Assembly (NCBI GenBank): GCA_017625775.1
Contig: JAGAKE010000003.1
Span: 82,575-146,574 of the forward strand
Source: Fibrobacteraceae bacterium
Lineage (GTDB): Bacteria > Fibrobacterota > Fibrobacteria > Fibrobacterales > Fibrobacteraceae
Direction: 5' to 3'
DNA length: 64,000 nt
Part shown: piece after piece, positions 9,712 through 19,172 of the stretch
Layout: every line of letters begins with the position of its first letter
Position numbering within the stretch: position 1 is the stretch's first letter
Made by a program: the position numbers and the translations under genes
Notes under the pieces: generated by a model
The model's database searches: none
What the model was told of the DNA's origin: nothing
Seen by the model: only the letters and a program-made list of their open reading frames with translations

Positions 9712-10149
9712 GTGGCTGACGAAGAAATTAAGGAAACGCCGGTTGCAGAATCTGCAGCCGCTTCTGAAGAAGTTAAGGTTAAGAAGGGTAAAAAACGTGC
9801 TGATGTGCAAGGTATTGCTTGCATCAATGCGACCTTCAATAATACGATTATCTCTATCACGGATTCTCGTGGCAATGTGATTGCCTGGGGTTCTCCTGGT
9901 GTTGGAAACGCTTTCAAAGGTTCTCGTAAGAGTACTCCATTTGCTGCCCAGCTTGCTGCTGAAACTGCTGCTCGCAAGGCTTTTGATCTTGGCATGCGCA
10001 AGGTTGATGTTAAGGTTAAGGGTGCAGGCGGTGGTCGTGAATCTGCGGTTCGCGCATTGAAAAACGCTGGTTTGGAAGTTTTGTCCATTCGCGATGTGAC
10101 GGGTATGCCTCACAACGGTTGCCGTCCTAAAAAGAAGAGACACATTTAA
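9712..10149 (+). CDS. rpsK: 30S ribosomal protein S11 with N-terminal extension
   Basis: S11 lies on the platform near the Shine-Dalgarno helix. The core from about residue 30 has [18 protein letters not shown] and the C-terminal [18 protein letters not shown] signature. About 28 residues rich in Glu, Ala and Lys precede the core, longer than in E. coli. I chose GTG 9712 because GGAG at 9701-9704 is seven bases upstream; TTG 9706 is too close to it. The next gene is rpoA, so rpsD is absent here. Confidence 0.95.
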   Translation: MADEEIKETPVAESAAASEEVKVKKGKKRADVQGIACINATFNNTIISITDSRGNVIAWGSPGVGNAFKGSRKSTPFAAQLAAETAARKAFDLGMRKVDVKVKGAGGGRESAVRALKNAGLEVLSIRDVTGMPHNGCRPKKKRHI

Positions 10150-10168
10150 TTTACGAGAGGTATCGTTC

Positions 10169-11152
10169 ATGATGTGGAAATCACTTCAGATGCCGCGCTC
10201 TTTCCAAAAAGTGGAAACTGCCGAAGATGGTCGCTATGCAAAGTTTGTCATAGAGGCTTTAGAACGTGGTTGGGGTATTACTCTTGGTAATGCTTTACGC
10301 CGTACGCTTCTTTCTTCGCTACAGGGCGCTGCTATTGTTTCTGTCCGGATTGCCGGTGTGGATAAAGAATTTGCCACTATTCCTGGCGTGAAGGAAGATG
10401 TTACAGACATTATTCTGAACTTGAAAAATATTCGAGTGAAGCTTCTTTCTGACCATGATGAAACGCTTCGTTTAGATATGTCAGGACAAGGACGCGTAAC
10501 TGCGGCTGATATTGAAGATAATCCTAATGTGGTTATCTTGACTCCGGATGTTCATATTGCGACGCTTTCTGGTAATGCTTCTTTAAGTATGGAATTGAAG
10601 ATTTCTTCTGGTCGTGGTTATGTCACGGCTGATGATTTGAAAAATCAATCCGATGAACAGCTTCCAATTGGCGAAATTATGATGGACGCCAATTTCAACC
10701 CAGTTCAGAAGTGTGCAATTCATATCAGCGATACCCGTGTCGGCCAAAGAACCGATTACAATCGTTTGGAATTGGAATTGACTACTGATGGTTCTATTGA
10801 TCCTGAAGATGCTCTTGCTTATGCAGCAAAGTTATTGGTGGATCATCTTGAAATCTTCATCAATTTTGAAGGTGAATTAGAACCTTCTGGTGAAGTAGAA
10901 CAAGACGAAGAACGTCAACGTATTGCTCAACTTTTGCGCATGCGTGTAGATGAATTGGAATTGTCTGTCCGTTCTTCTAACTGTTTACGCATGGCCAATA
11001 TCCATACGCTCGGTGAACTTGTTCATAACAAGGAAACTGACATGCTGAAATACAAGAATTTCGGCCGTAAATCTTTGGTCGAATTGAACGAACTCTTAAC
11101 GTCGATGGGCCTAAACTTTGGCATGGACGTTGATGAATACCTGAAGGATTAA
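10169..11152 (+). CDS. rpoA: DNA-directed RNA polymerase alpha subunit
   Basis: The alpha subunit dimerises to nucleate RNA polymerase. The 327 residues show the N-terminal domain with GWGITLGNALRRTLLSSLQGAA and the C-terminal domain (residues 240-327) with the helix-hairpin-helix LRMANIHTLGELV and YKNFGRKSLVELNELL that binds UP elements and activators. GAGAGG lies eight bases before ATG 10169; a second ATG follows directly. Confidence 0.98.
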   Translation: MMWKSLQMPRSFQKVETAEDGRYAKFVIEALERGWGITLGNALRRTLLSSLQGAAIVSVRIAGVDKEFATIPGVKEDVTDIILNLKNIRVKLLSDHDETLRLDMSGQGRVTAADIEDNPNVVILTPDVHIATLSGNASLSMELKISSGRGYVTADDLKNQSDEQLPIGEIMMDANFNPVQKCAIHISDTRVGQRTDYNRLELELTTDGSIDPEDALAYAAKLLVDHLEIFINFEGELEPSGEVEQDEERQRIAQLLRMRVDELELSVRSSNCLRMANIHTLGELVHNKETDMLKYKNFGRKSLVELNELLTSMGLNFGMDVDEYLKD

Positions 11153-11154
11153 AA

Positions 11155-11628
11155 ATGAGACACGGTGTTAAGAATAAAAAACTAGGTGTTAACGCTCAAC
11201 ACAAGCGTGCCATTCTCCGTAGTTTAGCTACTTCCATTCTCGGTAAGGGTTTGGAATCTGAACAGAGCGATCGTTATGTTCGTACAACATTGCACAAAGC
11301 AAAGCTTGCTCGTAGCGTTGTTGATCGTTTGGTAACTTTTGCTAAGAAGGGCGACCTTTCTGCTCGCCGCGAAGCTGCTCGTTTCGTTCGCGATCCGAAA
11401 GTTTTGCAGGGATTGTTCGATGTAATTGGTCCTCGTTATGCTGCCCGTAATGGTGGTTATACTCGCGTGCTAAAACTCGGTCCAAATCGTCCTGGCGATG
11501 CTGCAGAAATGGCTTTAATTGGTTTAGTTGAAGACGAAATTGCTCCAAAGGCAAAAAAGTCTGATGCTCAAGCAACTGCTGACAAGCCAATTGATATGGT
11601 TGAAGGCGAAGGCAAGTCTGCTGAATAA
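11155..11628 (+). CDS. rplQ: 50S ribosomal protein L17 with C-terminal extension
   Basis: L17 is the last gene of the alpha section. The N-terminal 115 residues are typical (MRHGVKNKKLGVNAQHKRAI, GPRYAARNGGYTRVLKLGPNRPGDAAEMALIGL in two parts). About 30 additional low-complexity residues rich in Ala, Lys and Glu follow, giving 157 against roughly 127 in E. coli. A terminator follows 26 bases after the stop. Confidence 0.97.
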   Translation: MRHGVKNKKLGVNAQHKRAILRSLATSILGKGLESEQSDRYVRTTLHKAKLARSVVDRLVTFAKKGDLSARREAARFVRDPKVLQGLFDVIGPRYAARNGGYTRVLKLGPNRPGDAAEMALIGLVEDEIAPKAKKSDAQATADKPIDMVEGEGKSAE

Positions 11629-11653
11629 TTTAATTGCCATAAAGGCATTTAGC

Positions 11654-11687
11654 AAAAAAGGTTTCAATTTTTATTGAAGCCTTTTTT
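11654..11687 (+). terminator. Rho-independent terminator of the ribosomal supercluster
   Basis: AAAAAAGGTTTCAAT pairs with ATTGAAGCCTTTTTT across a short T-rich loop with one G-T pair. The run of six T residues at the end gives the U-tract. It lies directly downstream of rplQ. Confidence 0.85.
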
Positions 11688-11723
11688 GTATATTTACTAA
11701 CAAATCCTTTTTATGATTTTAGT

Positions 11724-12902
11724 ATGATTTTTCCAAAAATATCAAGACATATATTTTTCTTTTTGGCTTTGATGACATCTTTTCTTTTTGCGAAAGATTT
11801 GTCTATGTATGCCGAAAATACAAGTGCAAAATCAAGAGGCAATATCTCTTTACAGCCTAATATTGCTGAGTCTGCCATAGATTCTACATATAAACTTGGG
11901 CCAGGAGATTTTCTTGATTTATTTATTGAAAACGCCTATTTTTCTGTTCAAGTAAATCCGGATCAAACAATTATTATTGATGAGGTGGGTGCTATAGACG
12001 TTGGTGGCTTACCTTTTTATGAAGCAAAAAAAATTATTCTCGAAAAATTAAGTTCTCGTTATAATACCCGTTATTGTTACGTGCAGTTGTCTAAATTAAA
12101 AAGTTTTAAAATCAATGTAATGGGTGCAGTAAAAAACGCTGGTCAGTTTATTGTAGAACCACAAACTAGAGTTAGTACATTTTTCCGAAATATTAGTGGT
12201 TTTTTACCAGTTTCTGATATGGAAAATATTTTGTTAGTACGAGAAGGTGATTCTCTAAAAGTAAATTTGGATAAAATTTCTAGAGAAGGGTTGCTTCAAG
12301 AAGATTTGTTATTAGAACAGGGCGATTTTTTATTTGTTCCATACCAAGAAATTCAAGATGTGGTGACTTTGGTTTTACCTGATGCAAGAATTGCTTTAGC
12401 TTATAAAGAAGGTTTAACCATTCGAGATTATTATGTAAAGGGTTTTGGTAATACGATAGAAAATGGTGGTTATGTTTCTATAGTGGTGAAAGATTCCTCT
12501 GGGGCTGAAAAGCGAGTGCCAGTAAGTTCGGCTGATGTTATAAAACCTACTTCAGGAATGGAAATTCAATTTGTTGATCAAAGAGGGACCGACGAATTTG
12601 TTTATGTTGGTGGCGCAGTAGCGGCTATGGGAAAAGTTCCTTATAATCCAGATTTTAAAGCATTAGATTACATAGCTGCATCTGGTGTAACTCCAATTAC
12701 TGGATCGTGGGATCAGGTTCGTGTGGTTCGTGGAAATAGGAAAACGCTTGATGTAAATGCGACAGAGGATGTTATTTTGCCCGGCGATTTCATTGAAATT
12801 CCAAAGAGTACATACGAATCTTTTAAAGATTTTACAATGTTTTTAGCTTCGCTTTTAACAGTGGTCTCTTCGTCATTTATTCTTTATATGAATTATAAAT
12901 AG
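11724..12902 (+). CDS. Polysaccharide export outer-membrane protein (Wza-like, SLBB)
   Basis: The product is a 392-residue exporter-type protein. A signal peptide at 1-23 ends in FLFAKD. The Poly_export domain follows, with YKLGPGDFLDLFIENAYFSV and an exported-protein core IDVGGLPFYEAKKIILEKL. SLBB-like units include FKINVMGAVKNAGQFIV and EFVYVGGAVAAMGKVPYNP. A hydrophobic C-terminal segment (FTMFLASLLTVVSSSFILYM) could span the outer membrane, as in Wza. No lipobox cysteine is seen at the signal-peptide end. It starts a co-directional group with the Wzz-like and polymerase-like genes and therefore probably exports capsule or exopolysaccharide. Confidence 0.88.
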   Translation: MIFPKISRHIFFFLALMTSFLFAKDLSMYAENTSAKSRGNISLQPNIAESAIDSTYKLGPGDFLDLFIENAYFSVQVNPDQTIIIDEVGAIDVGGLPFYEAKKIILEKLSSRYNTRYCYVQLSKLKSFKINVMGAVKNAGQFIVEPQTRVSTFFRNISGFLPVSDMENILLVREGDSLKVNLDKISREGLLQEDLLLEQGDFLFVPYQEIQDVVTLVLPDARIALAYKEGLTIRDYYVKGFGNTIENGGYVSIVVKDSSGAEKRVPVSSADVIKPTSGMEIQFVDQRGTDEFVYVGGAVAAMGKVPYNPDFKALDYIAASGVTPITGSWDQVRVVRGNRKTLDVNATEDVILPGDFIEIPKSTYESFKDFTMFLASLLTVVSSSFILYMNYK

Positions 12903-12903
12903 T

Positions 12904-14100
12904 ATGGAACAGAAAGAAAATATTTCACTTCTGGAATTGGTGCTTCGCGTATTCAATAATTGCTTAGCCCATTGGAAAATATTTGGGTTAATTGTCTTTT
13001 TGCCTACACTAGCTATGTTTTGTGTAGTGATGTGGGTAATGAAACCTGTATTTGCAGCAGAGGCCATTGTAACTCCGCCTTCAGGAAAATCGTCAATAGG
13101 AAGTTCTTTAGGAAAAATGTTAGAAAATGTGTCGGGTCTTTCTTCTGTATCTTCTTTATTAGGAAGCGAAGATCAAGCGACGAATATTGTTTGGACATTT
13201 TTTAATTCTTGGCAACTTCATCAAAAGGCTATCGATAAATTTAATATTCGAGATCATTATGAATTTGATGGAAAGTATCAAGCGGATCTTTTAAAGATTT
13301 TTCGAAAAAATTTAACTCTCGAATACAATGATGAAAATATGTTTTATTTGCGTTTTGAAGACGAGGATTATAAACTAGCGGCGCAAATTCTACAATTTAT
13401 TTTGGCTCAAGCTGATTCCATGTACAATGCCTATAACACAAATCAAGCAAGGCAGTCTAGAGAATATATGGATGAAAGACTTTTAGAAGTCAGGAATAAT
13501 ATAGATTCACTAGAAAAAGTATTTACAGAATTTCAATCAAAGAATAATTTATATGATCCAGAAATTCAGTTAGAATCAACTGTGAAATATTTGGGGACGT
13601 TACAATCGGAAAGAGATGCGTTAGTTCAAGAAATTTCTTATGAAAAAATGCAACGTGGTGAAGATACCAAGCGTTATGAAGAATTGAATCGTCGCTTACA
13701 ATCTTTAGATGCATCTATTGCTGCAGCAATTAATGGCAAACGAAATAAAATGGGTGTGCTTGCTTTAAATAAGACGCCAGAGCTTACTGCAGAGTATTTA
13801 AAACTTGAAGGTGAATTAAAAATTCAGCAAACAATTTATAAGTTTTTACGGCAACAAAGTGAACAACTCCGACTTGACGAAGTGAATAAGCCTACTAATT
13901 TGGTAGTGCTTCAACCACCTTGGGAAAATGATAAAAAAGTGCGTCCTGGTCGTAGCGTTATTTTGGTCTTTACGGTTATGCTTTCAGCATTATTTGCAAT
14001 GTTGTTCTGTAATTTTATCGAGTATTGGAAGAATTTGAAGCCAGAATCTTTGGCCGCAAAAGAAATTCGTAAAGTACGAATGTTTTTTAAACGAAATTAA
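12904..14100 (+). CDS. Wzz-type chain-length determinant / polysaccharide co-polymerase
   Basis: A 398-residue inner-membrane protein starting one base after the exporter gene stops. Transmembrane segments lie near residues 22-46 (IFGLIVFLPTLAMFCVVMWVM) and 350-370 (VILVFTVMLSALFAMLFCNF), flanking a large periplasmic part rich in coiled-coil helix (about 170-290). The proline-rich PTNLVVLQPPWENDKKVRPGR before the second segment is typical of Wzz and Wzc. No Walker motifs are present, so this is the kinase-less form. It probably sets polymer length together with the polymerase-like gene downstream. Confidence 0.85.
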   Translation: MEQKENISLLELVLRVFNNCLAHWKIFGLIVFLPTLAMFCVVMWVMKPVFAAEAIVTPPSGKSSIGSSLGKMLENVSGLSSVSSLLGSEDQATNIVWTFFNSWQLHQKAIDKFNIRDHYEFDGKYQADLLKIFRKNLTLEYNDENMFYLRFEDEDYKLAAQILQFILAQADSMYNAYNTNQARQSREYMDERLLEVRNNIDSLEKVFTEFQSKNNLYDPEIQLESTVKYLGTLQSERDALVQEISYEKMQRGEDTKRYEELNRRLQSLDASIAAAINGKRNKMGVLALNKTPELTAEYLKLEGELKIQQTIYKFLRQQSEQLRLDEVNKPTNLVVLQPPWENDKKVRPGRSVILVFTVMLSALFAMLFCNFIEYWKNLKPESLAAKEIRKVRMFFKRN

Positions 14101-14132
14101 ATTTATTCGTGCAGGCTTTTTAGAGAGAACCT

Positions 14133-15467
14133 ATGTTTGATGTCTTGCAAGAATATGGCGTAAGTATCGTATGTTTTTTGCTCGCTATCATTTGTTTGTT
14201 TCAAACTTGGATTTTAAAAAAAGATTTTTTTCGCCCCGCTAATATTTATGCTTTTACTCAAGCACTTACTTTAGGTGTTGCTTATTTAAAGTTAAATTCT
14301 GCCATGTCTGATTTTCGCCCATTAACATGGATTGTGTGGATTGGGGCAATGGTTTCTTTTTTGTTAGGAGCGTTAGTTTTTTCATTAGTTTTCCCAAAAG
14401 AAAAAGCTTTTCAAGATTCTGCGCCAGAAAATTGGTTGCCAAATTCAATGGAGAAACATTATCATTGGAATCGTCATTTTTATTTAATGCTGTTCTTTTT
14501 TGCTGTGTTTTTAGTGGGCGTTTTAGGAATGGTTTCTAAAGTAGGCACGCTTATTGTTTTTACAGATAATGTAAGTAAATGGGTGTCTTCAGAAGCTAAT
14601 TATGGCGTTTTTTCAATTTTTGTAATGTCTTCGCCACTTGTGGTTTTGTTAGCAGGAGTTAGTTCATTTAAATCCATTAATCCTAATCGTTTTATTCGTA
14701 TATCTAGTGTATTTATTTGTGTAGTAACAATTGTACTTGCTGTACTTGCTTATCCAAGCAGAACCTCGCTTTTTTTAAGTGTAGGCATTCTTTTTATTTT
14801 ATTTAATTATTTAAAAAAGAAAGTTTCCGTGTCGTTTATTGTCGTTACCTTATTTTTAGCAGTTGCTTTATTTGTAAGTGTAGCGCTTATTCGAGCACAA
14901 TATGGAACACGTTCTTTGGAAGGTATGGCTATTGATCGAGTGGCTTCCATTCCTTATGATTATATTGCCAATAATTATTGGAATTTAGATTTTATGTTGA
15001 ATCCTATGTCTGATAGAGAGCGACACCCTTCTACATACGGAATAGATGCTTTTCACGGAATTTTTGAGTTTACTATGCTTCCAGGGTTAATCCGTAATTA
15101 TTATGGCTGGGATAATGCTTTTAATAAGAGTGTTCAAAAAATACCTGGCTACAATACAACGGGATATCTTTGGGAGGTGTATAAAGATTGGGGTATTCTA
15201 GGTGTTGTTTTATTTCCGTTTGTTATCGCATTCTTAATTTCATATTTATATGAAAAGGTTCACAAAACAAAAACGCCTTTGCTTTGGATGCTATATGCTT
15301 TATTCCTTTATCATTTAGGTTGGTGGTTTTTCACAGCAGGTTATAAGTCGGGTTTGTTTTGGTTGTGGATTTATGTGATATTTTTTATTGGCAAAGTTTG
15401 CGAGAAACGAAATTCATTTAAAACTCAAGAGATGAATCAAGAAAAAATTATGGTAGAAAAGTTTTAA
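14133..15467 (+). CDS. O-antigen/exopolysaccharide polymerase-like membrane protein (Wzy type)
   Basis: The 444-residue product is strongly hydrophobic, with roughly ten to twelve predicted membrane segments and a loop around residues 270-350 with DRERHPSTYGIDAFHGIFEF and the repeated motif of an oligosaccharide-repeat-unit polymerase. Sequence conservation of Wzy proteins is low, so the call rests on topology and on its place between the Wzz-like gene and acyltransferase genes. RBS AGAGAG lies at 14122-14127. A flippase gene lies at 19173 on the opposite strand. An O-antigen ligase is the main alternative. Confidence 0.7.
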   Translation: MFDVLQEYGVSIVCFLLAIICLFQTWILKKDFFRPANIYAFTQALTLGVAYLKLNSAMSDFRPLTWIVWIGAMVSFLLGALVFSLVFPKEKAFQDSAPENWLPNSMEKHYHWNRHFYLMLFFFAVFLVGVLGMVSKVGTLIVFTDNVSKWVSSEANYGVFSIFVMSSPLVVLLAGVSSFKSINPNRFIRISSVFICVVTIVLAVLAYPSRTSLFLSVGILFILFNYLKKKVSVSFIVVTLFLAVALFVSVALIRAQYGTRSLEGMAIDRVASIPYDYIANNYWNLDFMLNPMSDRERHPSTYGIDAFHGIFEFTMLPGLIRNYYGWDNAFNKSVQKIPGYNTTGYLWEVYKDWGILGVVLFPFVIAFLISYLYEKVHKTKTPLLWMLYALFLYHLGWWFFTAGYKSGLFWLWIYVIFFIGKVCEKRNSFKTQEMNQEKIMVEKF

Positions 15468-15473
15468 TAGGAA

Positions 15474-16442
15474 TTATTTGGTTAAGAATTTTAAGATTTT
15501 TTCTGTATAAATTTTTCGACCTTTAGAGGATAAATGAATTCGATCTTGAAATGATTCGGGATCACTTGAATTAAAAGAAACTGCTTGTTCAAGATAATTA
15601 AAGTTAGAATCTAATTGTTGCATAAATTGTGCTGTAGTTTCTGACAAGGAGAATGTAATGTTTTCTGCTTTAGCTAACTCTACATATTCTTGCATTATTT
15701 TTAAATAATTAGAGTCTAAAGCGATTTCAATATATTTCGGGGTTTCTATTAAAACCAATTCAATACGATTGTTTATGCATAATTCTTTGATTTTTAAAAG
15801 AGCTTCTTTTTGTTCTTGCCGGAAGTTATAGTTTTCCATTATTACAGGAGGTAAACTTCTAATAATACTATCGGTGTTGCCTGGATTAAAAGCTGTGTTA
15901 CCGCCTCTTAAATAACGGGAATCTGTTAGTTTTTGGTTCAGAGGCCATGTCCATAAAATTTCATTGTTAGAAGTAACAAACATTTGAAAAAAATCATTAA
16001 AAGAGGCTAGATTATTTTCTTTAAGAATTTTCCAAAAATTCAACTTGGTAGAAAAATTAGTGTGCAGAAATAAACGTTCATCGCTTACTTTTGGGGGAGC
16101 GATAACTGAATAGGCATACATATCAAGGTATAAAGTTTTAAATTGGACGTTGTTGTCTAAGAGTTCTTTTAGAATAATGTATTCAAAAACAGGCTGATTG
16201 CCATTATAAGCAAGAATCCACGAGGAATTTGGAATTTTATTTTCTAAAACATGAATATCAATACCTTGCCTAAACATAGATGAACCTAAAAAAATATTTT
16301 CTGCTGAGGCTGTTTTAGAGATAAGAGTTTGAATTCCGTATGGAGATTTTTTTGTGAGAAAACGAGCAAATTCATTTTTTGCTAAGATCAAAAGCAGACA
16401 AGTAATGAGAACTAGAAAAAAAATTTTAATTAGTTTTGCCAT
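15474..16442 (-). CDS. SGNH-fold acyltransferase partner of MBOAT (DltD/AlgJ-like)
   Basis: A 322-residue protein with one N-terminal membrane anchor (residues 5-21) and an extracytoplasmic domain. The nucleophile-type motif FLGSSMFRQGID near residue 52 and the C-terminal DRIHLSSKGRKIY (Asp-x-x-His) fit an SGNH esterase/transferase fold. It lies nine bases downstream of the MBOAT gene on the same strand. This is the usual pairing in which MBOAT moves an acyl group across the membrane and the SGNH protein places it on a polymer. Substrate unknown; polysaccharide acetylation is the likeliest role. Confidence 0.72.
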   Translation of the reverse strand: MAKLIKIFFLVLITCLLLILAKNEFARFLTKKSPYGIQTLISKTASAENIFLGSSMFRQGIDIHVLENKIPNSSWILAYNGNQPVFEYIILKELLDNNVQFKTLYLDMYAYSVIAPPKVSDERLFLHTNFSTKLNFWKILKENNLASFNDFFQMFVTSNNEILWTWPLNQKLTDSRYLRGGNTAFNPGNTDSIIRSLPPVIMENYNFRQEQKEALLKIKELCINNRIELVLIETPKYIEIALDSNYLKIMQEYVELAKAENITFSLSETTAQFMQQLDSNFNYLEQAVSFNSSDPESFQDRIHLSSKGRKIYTEKILKFLTK

Positions 16443-16451
16443 TTTTAGATC

Positions 16452-17828
16452 CTAGAAATTAGCGTATAAGAACGGAGAATTTCCTGTTTGACAAAATAGG
16501 AAAATACAGAACAAATGAATTCCGAAAAATAAATACTCTTTATCTTTTTGTTTTTCTTGCAAATATTCTTGAATGAATAGAATAAAAGTAAATATGAGAG
16601 TTGTTAAAAAATGAGCCATGCAAGTGTTTGCATAGGTAAAGGGTAATAACGAATTTGTGATAGCCGAAATATTTAATGAAAAATCAAAAATTAAATGAGA
16701 TAAGAATAAACGTAGAGCATCAAAGGATTCTATTCTAAACAATAACCACCCAAAAAGAACAATAGAGAATGTTAGAAAAAAAGCTAGAATTTTTGTAGGT
16801 AATGAGAATTTGGTAACATCCTGTTTGGGAGTTAGGCTATTAAAAACGCCATGCCAAAGCCCCCATAAAATAAAGTGTAGAGCGTTTCCGTGCCAAATAC
16901 CACATACGCCAAAAGTAGCGAGAGTATTAAAAAATTTCCTTGCGTTTCCTTTGCGGTTTCCTCCAAGTGGAATGTAGATGTAATCACGAAGCCAAGAAGA
17001 AAGAGAAATATGCCAACGTCTCCAGAAGTCTCTAATGTTTAAAGCAAAATAAGGTCTTTTGAAATTATCTTCACAAGAAATTCCAAACATTTTTGTGATT
17101 CCAACGGCAATTTCAGAATACCCTCCAAAATCGCAGTAGAGTTGTAGAGCAAATAAAAGAAGCGCTAGAAGAAGAGCAAAAGATGGGAATGATTCAGGAG
17201 AGTTAAAAATTGTGTTGGTATAGGCAGCGATTCTGTCGGCGATAACTATTTTTTTGAATAAGCCAGAAGTGAGTAAAAGAACGCCTTGCCTAAACAAATT
17301 GGGGTTATAAGAAAGGCCTTTTTTTATTGGTTCTGTGATGGTGTTAGAGCGTAAGATAGGTCCGCAAATAAGATGCGGAAAAAAGGATATGTAAGTGGCG
17401 TAAGAAACAAAGGATGTTTCAACCATGCGAGTTTTCTTAAATACATCAATGAGATAACTAATAGCCTTAAAACTATAGTAGGAAATGCCGAGAGGAAGAA
17501 GAACTGATTTGAAGGATAGTGAAAAGTGTTCTATAAAAAAGTCAAAGTATTTGAATCCTGCAAGAATTCCTAAAACAGACAAAATTCCGAGAACGAGATA
17601 GCATTTTGATTTTTTTGAATTGTCGGAATGTTTTGAAATTTCGTTTGCTATAAAAAAAGTAAGAAGAATTTCTAAAATCAGAAGTCCAAGAAATCGAAAA
17701 TCACATAATCCATAAAACAAAAAACTAGAAGTAAAAAGAATGAAAGGCCTAGCTTTTTTGGGAAAAAGATAAAAAATAGCTAAGGTAGTGAAACAGAAAA
17801 GTAGAAATAGATAAATGCTGAATTGCAT
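16452..17828 (-). CDS. MBOAT family O-acyltransferase (AlgI/DltB-like)
   Basis: A 458-residue polytopic protein with about ten membrane segments. The N-terminus is FLYLFPKKARPF-like, and the conserved middle part contains GGYSEIAVGITKMFG, NFKRPYFALNIRDFWRRWHI, SLSSWLRDYIYIPLGGNR and the catalytic-histidine region GIWHGNALHFILWGLWHG. These motifs identify the AlgI/DltB class. It is the first gene of a two-gene minus-strand operon with the SGNH protein and diverges from the lipoprotein gene at 17952. Expected function: transfer of acetyl groups to exported polysaccharide. Confidence 0.92.
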   Translation of the reverse strand: MQFSIYLFLLFCFTTLAIFYLFPKKARPFILFTSSFLFYGLCDFRFLGLLILEILLTFFIANEISKHSDNSKKSKCYLVLGILSVLGILAGFKYFDFFIEHFSLSFKSVLLPLGISYYSFKAISYLIDVFKKTRMVETSFVSYATYISFFPHLICGPILRSNTITEPIKKGLSYNPNLFRQGVLLLTSGLFKKIVIADRIAAYTNTIFNSPESFPSFALLLALLLFALQLYCDFGGYSEIAVGITKMFGISCEDNFKRPYFALNIRDFWRRWHISLSSWLRDYIYIPLGGNRKGNARKFFNTLATFGVCGIWHGNALHFILWGLWHGVFNSLTPKQDVTKFSLPTKILAFFLTFSIVLFGWLLFRIESFDALRLFLSHLIFDFSLNISAITNSLLPFTYANTCMAHFLTTLIFTFILFIQEYLQEKQKDKEYLFFGIHLFCIFLFCQTGNSPFLYANF

Positions 17829-17951
17829 AGGTGTTAAATATAAATATTACAAGCATTCACTTTTTGATTAGCTACAAAAATTATCTTAATTTTGCCTAAG
17901 AATCGGAATAAATTTTCATCAAATTATTTATGGTTTGCTATTTTGAGTGTT

Positions 17952-18563
17952 ATGAGTTTGTGGCGACGGTTACAGTTTTTTTTATTTGCCCTTTGTTTGA
18001 ATTTTTTTGGCTGTGGACTTCAAGAGGAAACCTCAGAAATTTGCTTTGTTGGCGATTCAATTACAAGACTTTGGGATTTAGAATATTATTTTGCGGGGCG
18101 AAATATTCATAAGCATGCTGTTAGCGGCGCAATTCTTGAAGATGTTGCCGAATGGAATACAAGTGATTGTAAAGATATTCCAACGGTAATGCTTATAGGA
18201 ACAAATAATTTGATTTTGGGTATGCAAGCGGATACCTTAACGGATGATTTTATTCTTGATTTTGTGAATAAATATGTGGAACAAGCGAAAAAATTTCAAG
18301 CGAGTTCTTTTTATGCCGTTTCAATTTTGCCTCGAAATTATTTGTGGAAACAGAATCCGAAAATTAATGAAGAAATTCGAAATTTAAATCAAGAAATAGA
18401 AAAATCATTAAAGCTATCGGGGATCGATTTTTATTTTGTGAATTTGTATTCGGAATTCCTATCTCGAGAAAATGAAATTGAGAAGGATTATTATTTCGAT
18501 GGTTTACATTTAACGCAAGAAGGTTATGAATTATTGAGTTGGTATGTGGAGGAGGCTTTATGA
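17952..18563 (+). CDS. SGNH/GDSL hydrolase, probable lipoprotein
   Basis: The frame begins with a possible TTG at 17892, but ATG 17952 gives a clean lipoprotein signal (MSLWRRLQFFLFALCLNFFGC, two basic residues, hydrophobic core, Cys). Block I reads CFVGDSITRLWD, block III GTNNLI, and the C-terminal DGLHLTQEGYELL carries Asp and His, completing the Ser-Asp-His set of GDSL esterases. Mature length about 180 residues is normal. It is probably an esterase acting on acylated surface sugar. It overlaps the next gene by four bases. The start remains somewhat uncertain because no strong RBS is visible. Confidence 0.8.
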   Translation: MSLWRRLQFFLFALCLNFFGCGLQEETSEICFVGDSITRLWDLEYYFAGRNIHKHAVSGAILEDVAEWNTSDCKDIPTVMLIGTNNLILGMQADTLTDDFILDFVNKYVEQAKKFQASSFYAVSILPRNYLWKQNPKINEEIRNLNQEIEKSLKLSGIDFYFVNLYSEFLSRENEIEKDYYFDGLHLTQEGYELLSWYVEEAL

Positions 18564-19168
18564 AAAAAAGTGCAGTATTTGTTCTGTTAATTTGCTTGCT
18601 TTTTGGAAATTCGTTTGCAAAAGAAAACGAACTTTTCGCTGGAATGCGAAATGAACGTTATGCGTTTATTGGAGTTCAAACAAAGTATCGATTTGGTTTG
18701 GCTTTAGAAAATTCTGTTTTAGTTCAAAAGCCTAAAATTCAGTATATTCGATTAGCTCCTTATTATTTTCAGGAAATTCCATTTGGATTAAACCTTTCGT
18801 ATGTGTTGTACGCAGGTATGCGATACGATTTTGATTTTTATGATTTAGGCACAAGAATTTCTGCGGACTATTCCATACTTTCTGAACGCTTGCAAGTGTT
18901 TGGAAGTTTTCAAGTCTTTTATGATAGTGATTTAGGAACAGAACTTACATATTTAGCAGGAACAAGGTTATTCTTTTTGCCAGAAGTAGGTTTTCAACTT
19001 TGTATTAAGAACATGCCAGAATACCGGAAACCAGAGCATCGCGTGGCTGGTGGATTGATTTTTAGAACAGATAGAATTTCTGTGTTGCCTGAAATTTCCA
19101 CTCCTCTTGATGGTCAAAGCCCATTGACGAGAGTTTCGGTTTCTTTCATATATCATTTACCGTTTTAA
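18560..19168 (+). CDS. Small secreted envelope protein, probable beta-barrel
   Basis: The start is ATG 18560, overlapping the SGNH stop (ATGA) with GGAGG at 18550-18554; the longer frame from 18539 is out of line with this RBS. A signal peptide (MKKSAVFVLLICLLFGNSFA) precedes about 182 residues with alternating hydrophobic and aromatic residues (YRFGLALENSVLVQKPKIQY, FNLSYVLYAGMRYDFDFYD-like) ending in an aromatic residue (YHLPF). This pattern fits a small outer-membrane barrel. I do not recognise a named family. Its coupling to the SGNH lipoprotein suggests a shared role at the outer membrane. Confidence 0.7.
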   Translation: MKKSAVFVLLICLLFGNSFAKENELFAGMRNERYAFIGVQTKYRFGLALENSVLVQKPKIQYIRLAPYYFQEIPFGLNLSYVLYAGMRYDFDFYDLGTRISADYSILSERLQVFGSFQVFYDSDLGTELTYLAGTRLFFLPEVGFQLCIKNMPEYRKPEHRVAGGLIFRTDRISVLPEISTPLDGQSPLTRVSVSFIYHLPF

Positions 19169-19172
19169 AAAT

